This document shows positions 7,710-18,100 of a DNA stretch of 64,000 bases, piece by piece. The position numbers and the translations under genes are program-made. The stretch comes from Streptomyces rimosus subsp. rimosus (GTDB lineage: Bacteria > Actinomycetota > Actinomycetes > Streptomycetales > Streptomycetaceae), in the NCBI RefSeq assembly GCF_000720725.1, contig NZ_JOCQ01000028.1:24018-88017 (forward strand), read 5' to 3'. Numbering within the stretch: the stretch's first letter is position 1; each line of letters opens with the position of its first letter. The notes under the pieces were generated by a model. That model had not been told where the DNA came from. It did not search any database and saw nothing but the letters and a program-made list of their open reading frames with translations.

Positions 7710-8912
7710 ATGGGGAGCCACATCGGGGCCAACATCCGGCGGGAGCGGGGCCGCCGTGGGTGGAGTCAGGAGCGCCTGGCACGTGAGATCTGCCGGGGCG
7801 CTGGGGTCGTGGGCGAGCCGGTTGGCCGCCAGGAGGTCAGCCGGTGGGAGCAGGGGAAGCGCACGCCCCGCCAGTGGCTGCCGTTCATCGCCGCTGCCCT
7901 CGGTGTGCCCGTGGGTGTGCTCATGGAGCCGCGGAAGCCCGATGAGCCACCCCTGCCTGCCCTGGCGGACTTCCTGCCCGACGATGATCCGCTGGCCCCG
8001 CTCGGCGCCCGCGCGGGCCGACGCGTCGGCATGGGGCAGGTGGGAGACCTGCAAAAGCGCGTGCACGGGCTCAGGCTCGCGGACGACGTACTGGCCGGGG
8101 GCGACTTGATCCGGCCCGCTCTGCGGGAACTCCGTGCCGCTGTCCGGGTCTACAAGGAAGGCGCCCACTCCGGGGAGGTGGGGCGTGCTCTGCTCAGGCA
8201 GATCGGCGAGTTGGCGCAGATCGCGGGATGGATTGCCAGTGATGCCGGACAGCATGTGGATGCCGAACGCGTTTACCGGCTCGGGATCAGCGCGGCGATG
8301 CAGGCGGACGACCGGACGCTGGCCGGGAACCTTGCCGGATCGCTGGCCTACCAACTGAGCAACACCGGTAGGGAGATTGAAGGGGCCCAACTCGCACAGG
8401 CAGCCCTCGATGGGGCCGAGCCGGATGCGCCCCCGAAAGCACGCGCCTTGTACCTCGATCGGGTGGCATGGGCCCACACCAAGGCAGGGGAAACCCAGTC
8501 CGCCATGCGGGCACTGGGAGAGGCCGGTGAGGCGCTGGCGGCAGACAGTGCGGGGGCCGAGTCGCCCGCCTACCTGTACTGGGTGGACGCCGGGGAACTG
8601 CGGGTCATGGAGAGCCGTGTCCACACCGAGCTGCGCCGTCCTTTGCGGGCCGTGCCCCTGCTGAGGGACGTGCTCGGCCGGTACGACACGACACACACTC
8701 GGGAACTCGCCCTGTACCTGTCGTGGCTGGCCGTCGCTCTGGCCGACGCGAACGAACCGGAGGAGGCGGCAGCGACAGCGGAACGGGTCATCACGCTGAG
8801 CGCGACCGTGGCCAGCAACCGCACGGCCGCACGGGTCCGCGTCGTATTGAAGCGGCTGGAGGGCTACCGGGACGTGCCGGAAGTCCGGGCGGTACTCGAC
8901 GGCGCCGCGTGA
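7710..8912 (+). CDS. XRE-family helix-turn-helix regulator with TPR-like C-terminal region
   Basis: This is a probable DNA-binding regulator, 400 aa. The N-terminal ~75 residues are an XRE HTH: IGANIRRERGRRGWSQERLA then GRQEVSRWEQGKRTP, which holds the recognition helix, and a second helix pair ending GVPVGVLMEP. Residues ~130-400 are Ala/Leu-rich helical repeats of TPR type (RVYRLGISAAMQADDRTLAG, ALYLDRVAWAHTKAGE). Such repeats often bind a peptide or small protein that controls the HTH. The start is the ATG at 7710. It is divergent from the five-gene cluster at 6033-7606 and is its likely regulator (inference from position). Confidence 0.85.
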   Translation: MGSHIGANIRRERGRRGWSQERLAREICRGAGVVGEPVGRQEVSRWEQGKRTPRQWLPFIAAALGVPVGVLMEPRKPDEPPLPALADFLPDDDPLAPLGARAGRRVGMGQVGDLQKRVHGLRLADDVLAGGDLIRPALRELRAAVRVYKEGAHSGEVGRALLRQIGELAQIAGWIASDAGQHVDAERVYRLGISAAMQADDRTLAGNLAGSLAYQLSNTGREIEGAQLAQAALDGAEPDAPPKARALYLDRVAWAHTKAGETQSAMRALGEAGEALAADSAGAESPAYLYWVDAGELRVMESRVHTELRRPLRAVPLLRDVLGRYDTTHTRELALYLSWLAVALADANEPEEAAATAERVITLSATVASNRTAARVRVVLKRLEGYRDVPEVRAVLDGAA

Positions 8913-9107
8913 GCGCCGAACAGCCCAGCGCTTGCCCGGCCAGGGGCGGGCACACCCGCCCACAGAAACCGGAACCATAAGTTCCCGAACTTGTCACCCC
9001 GATACCTATCGAACGCCACGCAGCTCCACTACCGTCCCGCTCGCCCCAGCCAATGGGCCGGCGGCGAACCATTGCCCGACCGTGGGCAGTCGACTGGGAG
9101 GTCGAGC

Positions 9108-11252
9108 GTGGCATCCGAGGTATCTCGTAGACGGGTCATGGGACTTGGCGCGGCGGCGGCCGGTGCGGCCGCCGCCGCGTCGCTGCTGCCGCCGTCGCTC
9201 CAGCAGGCGCTGGCGGCGGAGCAGCCCGTGGCTGCGGCCGGGTACGGACACGGGCACGGGCATGGCCGGGGCGGCCTCGGCGCCATCAAGCACGTCGTGG
9301 TGCTGATGCAGGAGAATCGTTCCTTCGACCACTACTTCGGCATGCTGCGCGGCGTACGCGGCTACGCCGACCGCAACGCCGTCCAGCTGCCCGGCGGTGA
9401 CCGGAGCGTCTTCGAGCAGCCGGGCGCGTCCGGCGTCGGCACCGTGCTGCCCTTCTCCGTACGCGAGGCCGCGGCGGCCCAGAAGAAGGATCTGCAGTAC
9501 ATCGGGGCGCTCAACCATGACTGGAACGGTGGCGCCAAGGCGTGGCGCGACGGATGGATGGACAACTGGGTCACCGCCAAGACGGCCGCCACCATGGCCC
9601 ACTACGACCGCCGGGACGTCCCCCTGCACTACGAGCTCGCCGACACCTTCACCGTCTGCGACGCCTACCACTCCTCGATCCACTCCTCCACCAGCCCCAA
9701 CCGCAACCACCTGGTCAGCGGCTGGACCGGGCCCGAGCCGGGCTCCGGCAAGCGCGCGGTGGGCAACGACGCCTACGCGGAGGACACCCACCCCGGCTAC
9801 GCCTGGCCCACGTACGCCGAGCGACTGGAGAAGGCCGGGCACAGCTGGCGCGTCTACCAGGAGTGGGACAACTTCACCGACAACAACCTGGAGTTCTACG
9901 CCACCTTCAAGGCCGTCATGAAGAAGGCGCTGGCCAAGGTGGGCGGTGGTGTGCAGAACATGACCGCGTTCTACGGGAAGGTCGCGGCGGCGGGTGAGGC
10001 GGAGCGCAAGAGGTTGCAGGGGCTGCTGGACGAGGGCGTACGGGCGCTGAGCGCGGCCGATCGCAGCCTCTTCGAGCGCGCGCTGCGCCGCGGCGAGCCG
10101 AACTCCACGGCCGCCGCCTTCGCCGCCGACGTCGCCTCCGGCGAACTGCCCGAGGTCTCCTACATCGTCCCCTCCGCGGCGGACTCCGAGCACCCCGGCT
10201 CGTCCTCACCGGTCGCCAGCGCCACCATCGTCTACAAGGTCCTCGACGCGCTCGGCAAGAACCCGGACGTGTGGCGGCACACTGCGCTGTTCCTGACGTA
10301 CGACGAGAACGACGGATTCTTCGATCATGTGCCACCGCCGGTGCCTCCGCAGGGCACGGCGGGTGAGTTCTGGGACGGGAAGCCGACCGGGCTCGGGATC
10401 CGCGTGCCGATGCTGGTGATCTCGCCCTGGACGGTGGGCGGCTACGCCTGCTCGCAGGTCTTCGACCACACCTCCATCGTCCGCTTCCTGGAGCGCTGGA
10501 CGGGCGTGCGCGAGCCCAACATCAGCGCCTGGCGGCGCACCGTCTGCGGCGATCTGACCAGCGCGTTCGACTTCTCGCGCGGGCGCCGGCAGCCCGCCGT
10601 CGAGCGGCCCGGCGCGATCCCGCCGTTCAGCGGGCGCTGGTCCCCGCGCCCGCCGCGCGAGCAGCAGCTGCCGCGTCAGGAGGAGGGGACCCGGCCCGCG
10701 CGTCCGCTGCCGTACCAGCCCGACGCGGACGGCGGCTACGACGCGCAGGGCAAGCGCTTCCGGCTCGCGGTGCGCAACAGTGGCCGGGCGAGCGCGCACT
10801 TCGCGCTGTACCCGTACGCGGGGGAGTACGGCACGCCGCAGCACCGCGACGTGCTGGGCCGGGCCGACTGGGAGGTGCCGGTCAAGGACGGCGCGTACCG
10901 ATTCACCCTCACGGGCCCCAACGGTTTCCGGCGCGAGCACGCCGGTACGGCCGCGGGCGCCGCCGCCGCGGTCCGGATCAGCACCCGCCTGGACGCGCAC
11001 CGGCGTGAGCTGCATCTCACGCTCGTCAACAAGGGGCGCGCGGACCTCACCTTCACTCTCAAGCCGCTGGCGTACGGCGACGCGGCCCCGCGCACGCTCA
11101 CCGTACGGGCGGGCAGCACCCGTACCGTCGCGCACGCCGCGGCTGCCGTGCACGGCTGGTACGACCTGGACCTGTCCGTCGCGCAGGACGCGTCCTTCCG
11201 CCGCCGCTTCATGGGTCACATCGAGAACGGGAAGGAATCGATCACCGGCTGA
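9108..11252 (+). CDS. Phosphocholine-specific (non-hemolytic type) phospholipase C
   Basis: This is a secreted phosphoesterase that releases the head group from phosphatidylcholine or sphingomyelin, 714 aa. A Tat signal, SRRRVMGLGAAAAGAAAAAS, fits this folded metalloenzyme class. The catalytic domain starts with HVVVLMQENRSFDHYFGMLR, the classical ENRSFDHYFG motif. It continues with HSSTSPNRNHLVSG and LFLTYDENDGFFDHVPPP. Two C-terminal beta domains (DUF756 type) follow near residues 545-710. Between signal and enzyme there is a His/Gly linker (GYGHGHGHGRGG). The GTG start at 9108 follows GGGAGG. Such enzymes often serve phosphate scavenging; a weak PHO-box-like pair lies ~110 bp upstream (see rejected items). 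Confidence 0.93.
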   Translation: MASEVSRRRVMGLGAAAAGAAAAASLLPPSLQQALAAEQPVAAAGYGHGHGHGRGGLGAIKHVVVLMQENRSFDHYFGMLRGVRGYADRNAVQLPGGDRSVFEQPGASGVGTVLPFSVREAAAAQKKDLQYIGALNHDWNGGAKAWRDGWMDNWVTAKTAATMAHYDRRDVPLHYELADTFTVCDAYHSSIHSSTSPNRNHLVSGWTGPEPGSGKRAVGNDAYAEDTHPGYAWPTYAERLEKAGHSWRVYQEWDNFTDNNLEFYATFKAVMKKALAKVGGGVQNMTAFYGKVAAAGEAERKRLQGLLDEGVRALSAADRSLFERALRRGEPNSTAAAFAADVASGELPEVSYIVPSAADSEHPGSSSPVASATIVYKVLDALGKNPDVWRHTALFLTYDENDGFFDHVPPPVPPQGTAGEFWDGKPTGLGIRVPMLVISPWTVGGYACSQVFDHTSIVRFLERWTGVREPNISAWRRTVCGDLTSAFDFSRGRRQPAVERPGAIPPFSGRWSPRPPREQQLPRQEEGTRPARPLPYQPDADGGYDAQGKRFRLAVRNSGRASAHFALYPYAGEYGTPQHRDVLGRADWEVPVKDGAYRFTLTGPNGFRREHAGTAAGAAAAVRISTRLDAHRRELHLTLVNKGRADLTFTLKPLAYGDAAPRTLTVRAGSTRTVAHAAAAVHGWYDLDLSVAQDASFRRRFMGHIENGKESITG

Positions 11253-11318
11253 CCGGAGCGGGCGGAACCTGCCGTCTTCCGGTCGCCCGCCGATCGCGGC
11301 CGGGTTCCGCTTCCGGGT

Positions 11319-11345
11319 CCCTTTGTGGGGAAGTCCACAAAAGGG
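11319..11345 (+). terminator. Hairpin after the phospholipase gene
   Basis: CCCTTTGTGG (11319-11328) pairs with CCACAAAAGGG (11335-11345), with one bulged A and a 6-nt loop. It lies 67 nt after the stop and before the MMPL gene, so it may end the phospholipase transcript. Confidence 0.45.
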
Positions 11346-11507
11346 TCAAAGGATCTTTTCCCGCTGTCACTCTGCAAGAGGTACGGGCCCGTCGCTCCTT
11401 CGTCGGCAGGCGGCGGTCCCGTGCTTCCCCCTCCATTACGCGTTCGGCACCACGGGTACACCCCGGGAGACATCGGCGCCTGACCCGGGAAGCAGACGAA
11501 GAGCTCC

Positions 11508-13838
11508 ATGACCGCACTGACCCGGTGGTGCCTGCGGCGCCGCATCGTCGTGATCGTGCTCTGGCTCGCCGCCTTCGCGGGAGCCGCCGCCGCGGCCGGA
11601 GCCGCCGGCTCCGCCTACTCCGACCGCTACGACGTTCCCGGTACGGAATCGGGGCAGGCCGGAGCCCTGCTGGCGCGGGCGTTCCCGGACCAGGCCCGGG
11701 GCGGTGACACCATCGTGTGGCACACCGACTCCGGCACCGTCCGCGCGGGCGCCGTGCAGAAGGACCTCCAGCAGACCCTCGACAAGATCACCCGGTTGCC
11801 CGGGGTCGCGTCCGTGCAGAGCCCGTACACCCCCCAGGGCGCGGGCCAGATCAGCCACGACGGGCACACCGCCTACGCGAACCTGTCCTTCGACGCCCCC
11901 GCCAACGGCACCGAGGATCTGGACAAGGCCCAGGTCCAGCGCGTGGTGGACACCGCCAGGGCCGCCGCGGGCGACGGGCTCCAGGTGGAGCTGGGCGGCG
12001 CGGGCATCGCGGTGACCGAGTCCTCGGGGACGCACCTCGCCGAGGCGATCGGCCTCGCGGCGGCCGGTGTCGTCCTCTTCCTCGCCTTCGGATCGCTCGC
12101 CGCGACCCTGTTGCCGCTGGTCACGGCGGTGGTGAGCGTGGGCACCGCCTCGGCGGGCATCGCGCTGCTCGGCCACGCCATGACGGTGGCCGACTTCGCC
12201 CCGATGCTGGGCATGCTCGTCGGCCTCGGGGTCGGCATCGACTACGCGCTTTTCATCGTGACCCGGCACCGCAGAGGGCTGAAATCCGGCCTCTCCGTGC
12301 GGGAGGCCGCCGAGCGCGCGGTCAGCGTCTCCGGGCGCGCGGTGGTCTTCGCCGGGGCCACCGTCTGCATCGCCCTGCTCGGCATGCTGGTGCTGCGGCT
12401 CGGCTTCCTCAACGGCGTCGCGCTCGCCGCCTCGCTCACCGTCGTCCTCACCGTCGCCGCCTCGATCACCCTGCTCCCGGCCCTGCTCGGGGTGATCGGG
12501 GAGCGGGCGCTGAGCCGGCGCGAACGGCGGCGGCTGGCCGCCGACGGGCCCCTTCCCGAGCCGCCCGCGGGCTTCGCCGCGCGCTGGTCAGGCTTCGTCG
12601 AACGGCACCCCAAGCTGCTGGGGGCGGCCGCCGCGGCCCTCATGCTGCTGCTGGCACTGCCCACGCTCTCCCTGCACCTGGGCACCTCCGACCAGGGCAA
12701 CAATCCCGCCACCAGCACCACCCGCAAGGCGTACGACCTGCTCGCCAAGGGCTTCGGGCCGGGCTCCAACGGGCCGCTGTCCCTGGTCGGCGACCTCGAC
12801 GGGGCCAAGGACCGGCTGGCTTTCGACCGGCTGCCGGCCGAGCTGCGTGCCACACCGGGCGTGGCGCAGGTACAGGGCCCGGAGTTCGACGGCAGCGGCA
12901 GCACGGGCGTGATCACCGTCGTACCGGACAGCTCCCCGCAGTCCCGGCAGACCTCCGACCTGGTGGAACGGCTGCGCGACGAGGTGCTGCCGAAGGCCGC
13001 CGAGGGCACCGGCATGCAGGTCCACGTGGGCGGCGTGACCGCGAGCTACGACGACTTCGCGGCCGTCATCGTGGGCAAACTGCCGCTCTTCATGGGCACC
13101 GTCATCGGCCTGGGCTGCGTCCTGCTGCTCCTCGCCTTCCGCAGCATCGGCATACCGCTGAAGGCCGCCGCGATGAACGTCGCGGCCGTCGCGTCCTCGT
13201 TCGGCATCGTGGTGGCGGTCTTCCAGTGGGGTTGGGGGAGTGAGCCGCTCGGACTGGGCAGCGCGGGCCCGATCGAGCCGTTCCTCCCCGTGATCATGGT
13301 GTCCGTGCTCTTCGGGCTCTCCATGGACTACCAGGTCTTCCTGGTCAGCCGGATGTACGAGGAGTGGCGGCGCACCGGCGACAACTGCCGCGCCGTACGG
13401 GTCGGACTGGCCGAGACCGGCCGGGTGATCAACTCGGCGGCGGTCATCATGATCGCGGTCTTCGCGGCGTTCGTGCTCAGCGGCGACCGCATCGTCGCGA
13501 TGTTCGGCATCGGCCTGGCCGCCGCCGTCGCCCTGGACGCCTTCGTGCTGCGCACCCTGCTCGTACCCGCCCTGATGCACCTGCTCGGCGGCGCGAACTG
13601 GTGGCTGCCGGGGTGGCTGGAGCGGCGGCTGCCGCGGATCAGCATCGAGCCGCCGGAACTGGAACCGGAACTGGAACCGGAACTGGAACCGGAACTGGAA
13701 CCGGAATCGGGACGTGGTCCGGTGCCGGGCGACGGCCCGGTGGCGGGGGCCGGCGTGGACGGAGCCGGGGTTCCGGTTGCGGTTCCGCTTGCCGTGCCGG
13801 GGCCGCGGCGGGGTGGTGAGGGGCTGGTACGGCGGTGA
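11508..13838 (+). CDS. MMPL-family (RND-like) membrane exporter
   Basis: This integral membrane exporter of 776 aa has two six-helix halves, each with a helix followed by a large extracytoplasmic loop (residues ~45-170 and ~375-520). The first helix, IVVIVLWLAAFAGAAAAAGA, follows an Arg-rich start. The MMPL signature is seen in GMLVGLGVGIDYALFIVTRH and its counterpart MVSVLFGLSMDYQVFLVSRM, whose Asp-Tyr pairs are thought to carry protons. The cytoplasmic C-terminus ends in a Glu-Leu-Glu-Pro repeat and a Gly/Val/Pro-rich tail. Family members export lipids, glycolipids or antibiotics in actinobacteria. The cargo cannot be told from the context. Confidence 0.92.
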   Translation: MTALTRWCLRRRIVVIVLWLAAFAGAAAAAGAAGSAYSDRYDVPGTESGQAGALLARAFPDQARGGDTIVWHTDSGTVRAGAVQKDLQQTLDKITRLPGVASVQSPYTPQGAGQISHDGHTAYANLSFDAPANGTEDLDKAQVQRVVDTARAAAGDGLQVELGGAGIAVTESSGTHLAEAIGLAAAGVVLFLAFGSLAATLLPLVTAVVSVGTASAGIALLGHAMTVADFAPMLGMLVGLGVGIDYALFIVTRHRRGLKSGLSVREAAERAVSVSGRAVVFAGATVCIALLGMLVLRLGFLNGVALAASLTVVLTVAASITLLPALLGVIGERALSRRERRRLAADGPLPEPPAGFAARWSGFVERHPKLLGAAAAALMLLLALPTLSLHLGTSDQGNNPATSTTRKAYDLLAKGFGPGSNGPLSLVGDLDGAKDRLAFDRLPAELRATPGVAQVQGPEFDGSGSTGVITVVPDSSPQSRQTSDLVERLRDEVLPKAAEGTGMQVHVGGVTASYDDFAAVIVGKLPLFMGTVIGLGCVLLLLAFRSIGIPLKAAAMNVAAVASSFGIVVAVFQWGWGSEPLGLGSAGPIEPFLPVIMVSVLFGLSMDYQVFLVSRMYEEWRRTGDNCRAVRVGLAETGRVINSAAVIMIAVFAAFVLSGDRIVAMFGIGLAAAVALDAFVLRTLLVPALMHLLGGANWWLPGWLERRLPRISIEPPELEPELEPELEPELEPESGRGPVPGDGPVAGAGVDGAGVPVAVPLAVPGPRRGGEGLVRR
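13655..13702 (+). repeat. Four perfect 12-bp in-frame tandem repeats (GGAACTGGAACC)
   Basis: Four exact copies lie head to tail inside the C-terminal tail of the MMPL gene and encode repeated Glu-Leu-Glu-Pro. The unit keeps the reading frame, so copy number can vary without breaking the protein. Confidence 0.95.
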
Positions 13839-13991
13839 TGCGGGGCTGGTACGGCGGTGACGGGCGGGCCGGGGCCGGGCAGGGCGGTCCGGCCGTCCCG
13901 GGCGGCTCGTACGTATAACGACGTGGCCGGTTTCCCCTGCGCCACGGGCGTTCTCATATGTCTCTCAGACGCGGCACCTACGGTCGCGCCC

Positions 13992-14633
13992 ATGGACACG
14001 ACGAAGACCGAAGCGCGCACCGACGACACGAAGGCGGCCGAGGCCGCCGAGGCCCCCGGTACGACGGAGGCCACCGGCACGTCCGAGGCTCCCGAGGCCA
14101 AGAAGGCGGACGGGGAGCCGGCTGCCGGCGCCGCGGTCGACGAGGACGCCCCGCGCGGCGCGGACGCCGCCGACGAGGACGGGGAAGGGACCGAGGACGC
14201 CGAAGCGGACGCGCCGCCGGCCACCGCCGCCGCGGCCGGCTCGGTGGCGTCCGGCGCCGGCGCCGTGGTCGCCGCGGGGCTGGGCCTGGCCTCGCTCACC
14301 GGCACCTGGATGGGCACGGTCCTGGCCGAGCGCCAGACGCTGCTCGGCCAGATCAAGCTGCAGACCGGCAAGGCCACCGACCAGATCGGCACCGTCTACG
14401 GCGCCCCCTGGCACACCCACGCCCTCGTCAACGGCCTGATCGCGCTGCTCGCCGTGGTGGTCGCGGGCCTGGTCCTCACCCGTACCCGCCCGGTCTGGGT
14501 ACGGGCCGTGGCCTGGGGCGGTCTGGCCCTCGGCGTGCTGGGGATCATCGTCTCCGCGGGCATGTACTTCGACCTGTTCGCGAGCATGCCGACGCTGCCC
14601 AAGAGCGGTGGCGCCGGGACCCCCGGTTCCTGA
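13992..14633 (+). CDS. Membrane protein with acidic Ala/Glu-rich N-terminus
   Basis: This is a 213-aa protein not assignable to a named family. Residues 1-75 are a low-complexity acidic region (repeated EAPE, AAEAAE, EDGEGTEDAEADAPP), probably disordered. Three hydrophobic segments follow, near residues 82-105, 150-167 and 175-198. The segment between the first two (ERQTLLGQIKLQTGKATDQI) would face outward or form an amphipathic helix. The start is the ATG at 13992. It follows the MMPL gene by 153 bp on the same strand. Confidence 0.7.
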   Translation: MDTTKTEARTDDTKAAEAAEAPGTTEATGTSEAPEAKKADGEPAAGAAVDEDAPRGADAADEDGEGTEDAEADAPPATAAAAGSVASGAGAVVAAGLGLASLTGTWMGTVLAERQTLLGQIKLQTGKATDQIGTVYGAPWHTHALVNGLIALLAVVVAGLVLTRTRPVWVRAVAWGGLALGVLGIIVSAGMYFDLFASMPTLPKSGGAGTPGS

Positions 14634-14915
14634 GGCTCCTGCGCATCTGAGGTCCCCGTGAACCCTGAGGTCCCTGCGAAGCAGTCGGCCGCGGACGCGG
14701 CGATCAGGCCCCGGCCGGGGCGGTGTCTAAGGCCGTACGCGGCCGTCTGAGGCACCGCCGGTCCGGGGCCGGTCGCTTTTCTAAGGCCCCCATGCTCCGC
14801 GAGATCGGGAACCTGCCCGATGTGGGGCACCCCCCTGGGCGAGCAGGCTGGAGCACGTCAACAGGACACCGCCACCAGGTGTCACCGTGCCAACGCCAGA
14901 TCCAGGGAGCACACC

Positions 14916-15098
14916 ATGCTGTACGGGGAAATCGAACTCCGCGTCCGCTACGAGGAACTGCGCCGCCAGGCCGACCGGGAGCGGCTGGTCAACGAGGCCC
15001 GCAAGGCGCGCCGCGCGCGCCGGGGCGGCCGCTCCAGGGCCAACGGCCCGGAAGGGCGGGTGAACGGCTCGCCCGACCGGTTCGCCAAGGCCGCCTGA
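14916..15098 (+). CDS. Small basic conserved protein
   Basis: This gene encodes 60 residues, MLYGEIELRVRYEELRRQAD followed by a long Arg-rich helix (RERLVNEARKARRARRGG). AGGGAG sits 7 nt before the ATG. The first half is an amphipathic helix and the second half is highly basic, so nucleic-acid or membrane-surface binding is possible. Proteins of this shape are common and uncharacterised in Streptomyces. Confidence 0.65.
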   Translation: MLYGEIELRVRYEELRRQADRERLVNEARKARRARRGGRSRANGPEGRVNGSPDRFAKAA

Positions 15099-15179
15099 CC
15101 GGCGGGCCGGCCGGTGCGCTGCCCGACCGTCACGGCTCCCGCGGCCCGTCCGGGGCCCCGGGAGCCGTCTCGCGTGACG

Positions 15180-18100
15180 ATGACCACTGCCGCGTTGTCA
15201 GACCCCTGTGCGATGCTCAGCGGCGTGGAAACCAGGTCCGTCAGTCCGGTGTTCGTCGGCCGCGGCAGTGAGCTCGGCACACTGCGCGGCGCCCTCGCCC
15301 GTATCAAGGAGTCGGGCGAGCCCAGGGCGCTGCTCATCGGCGGTGAGGCGGGGGTCGGCAAGACCCGGCTCATCGAGGAGTTCGCGTGCGCCGCGCGGGC
15401 CGACGGAGTCCTGGTGGCGATCGGCGGCTGCATCGAGATCGGCTCCGAGGGCCTGCCGTTCGCCCCGTTCTCCGCGGTCCTGCACCTGCTCAACGCACAG
15501 CTGCCCGAAGAGCTGGCCGCCGCCGTCGCCGGCCAGGAGGGCGAACTGGCCCGCATCCTGCCCGAGCTGGGCGAGCCCGCCCGCGAGGCGCACGACGACG
15601 AGCAGGGCCGGGCCCGCCTCTTCGAGCTGACCGCCCGGCTCCTGGAGCGCCTCGCCGCCCACCGCCCGCTCGTCGTCGTCATCGAGGACCTGCACTGGGC
15701 CGACCGCTCCACCCGGGAATTGTTCTCCTACCTGCTGCGCGCCCTGAACAACGCCGGCATCCTCCTCGTCGCCACCTACCGCTCCGACGACATCCACCGC
15801 CGCCACCCGCTGCGCCCCTTCCTGGCCGAGATCGACCGTATGCGCACGATCCACCGCGTCGAACTGGCCCGTTTCAACCGCTCCGAGGTGCGCACCCAGA
15901 TCGCCGGCATCACCGGCCGCGGCCCCGACGAGGAGCTGGTCGACCGGGTCTTCGAGCGTTCGGAGGGGAACGCCTTCTTCGTGGAGGAGCTGGCCCGCAG
16001 CATCGGGGAGGGCTGCCTGACCGGGCTCAGCGACCCGCTGCGCGACCTGCTGCTCGTCCGGGTCGAGGCGCTGCCCGAGGACGCCCAGCGGGTCGTGCGG
16101 GTGGCCGCCGAGGGCGGCTCCACGGTCGAACACGAACTCCTCGCCGCCGTCTGCGGCCTGTCCGAGGACGACCTCATCGAGGCGCTGCGGGCGGCCGTCG
16201 GCAGCAACACCCTGGTGCCCGACCGGGACGGCACGGGCTACCGCTTCCGGCACGCCCTGGTCCGCGAGGCCGTCGTCGACGACCTGCTGCCCGGCGAGCG
16301 CACCCGCCTCAACCGCCGGTACGGCGAAGCCCTGGAGGCCAGACCCTCGCTGGTCCGCGCCGACACCTGCGCCGCCCGCCTGGCCAGCTACTGGTACCAC
16401 GCCCACGACCCGGCCAAGGCGCTGCCCGCCGTCCTCGCCGCCTCCGTCCAGGCCCGCCGCCGCCACGCCTACACGGAACAACTGCGGTTGCTGGACCGCG
16501 CCCTGGAGCTGTGGGACGACGCGCCCAAGGAGGTCCGCCGCGCCGTGCGTCCGGCGGACTACGCCGAGGCGTACCCGGCCTGCGGCTGCGACGACGACGC
16601 GCTGCACTTCATGGACCTGCTCGCCGAGATCGCGGTGGCCGCGCGCCTGTCCGGGGACACCGAGCGCGCCTTCACGATCACCAAGCGCGCCCTGCGCTCC
16701 CTCGACGCGGAGAAGGACCCGCTGCGCACGGCGTGGTTCCTGCTCCAGCGCTCCCGCCTCGTGCAGGGCACCGGCCGAGGCGACGGCTGGGCCGAACTGG
16801 CCCGCGCCCAGGAACTGGTGCGCGGCCTGCCGCCGTCCTCGGTGCACGCCGCCGTGCTCGCCCAGTCCGCGACCTGGGCGATGCTGCACACCCCCGGCTC
16901 CGGAAGCTTTGCCACGGCCGAGCGCGCCGTGGAGCTGGCCCGGCTCGTCGGCGACACGGAGCAGGAGCTCAATTCGCTGGTCACCCTGGCCGGCCTGCGG
17001 GTCGATTCGGGTGACGTGGAGGGTGGGCTGGAGCAGCTGCGTGCGGTCCTGGAGCGAGCGGTGGCCCGTGGCTGCTCCTCGGTGGTCGCCCGTGGGCACA
17101 TCAACCTCTCCTCGGCTCTGGAAGGCGTGGGCCGCTCCTCGGATGCCGTCGAGGTGGCGGACCAGGGCCTCGCGCTCACCGAGCACCACGGCCTGAAGGA
17201 GAGCACGAGCTGGGTCAGCGGGAACCGCGCCGAGTCGCTCCAGTCACTGGGCCGCTGGGAGCAGGCGCGGGAAGCGGCCCTGGACGCCCGCCGCCGCTCG
17301 CTGAGCGCCCGTTCCCGCGCCCTGGCCACCAACCGCCTCGCGGACCTCGCCCTGAAGGAGGGCGATGTGGACCGCGCGGAGCGGAATCTGGCCGTCGCCC
17401 AAGAGCACTACGGCAACCACGACCTGCAGCCGCAGCACTCCCTCCCCCTCACCCGGTACGCCCTGGAGATCGCCGCCGCCCGGGGCCGCGTCCCGGACGT
17501 ACGCGACATCCTCCGGCAGGCCATGGAAACCGGTTTCCCGCCCGGCACCCAGCGGTACGTCTGGCCACTGCTGTGGGCGGCGGCCACCGCCGAGTCGGAG
17601 CTGCGCGGCCTGCCCGCGGCCGAGCCGGAGCGGCCCGCCGCCCTCGCGCGCATCCGGCAGGCCGCGAAGGCCACACCCACCGTGTCCCCCGTCTGGGCGG
17701 CGTACGGCCGCGCCGTCGAGGCCGAGCTGCTGCGCGCCGCCGACCGCACGACACCGGACGCCTGGGCCGCCACGGTCGCCGCCTTCGAGCAGGTGGAGCG
17801 CCCGTACGAACTCGCCCTGGCCTGCTACCGCTGGGCCGAGGCACTGCTGCACGACGCCGCGCGCGCGACGGCCGGGCTGGAGGGCCGTACGCCGCGCGAG
17901 GCCGCCGCGCTGCTGCTCGTCCAGGCTCGCAAGGCGGCCCGCGGGATGGGCGCCCGGCCGCTCGCCGAGGGGATCGAAGGGCTCGCCCGGCGCGCTCGAA
18001 TACCGCTGGCGGGGCGGCCGGAGCCGGATGCCGCGCAGTCCACGGACGAGCGGGCCGCCACCCCGCCCGCCGAGACGTTCGGCCTGACCCGGCGCGAGCG

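Noticed and set aside
8981..9002. PHO-box-like pair GTTCCCGAACT/TGTCACCCCGA upstream of phospholipase C
   Set aside because: The first unit matches the PhoP repeat poorly and the second is shifted by one base. It is too weak to annotate, although a phosphate role for the enzyme would make sense.
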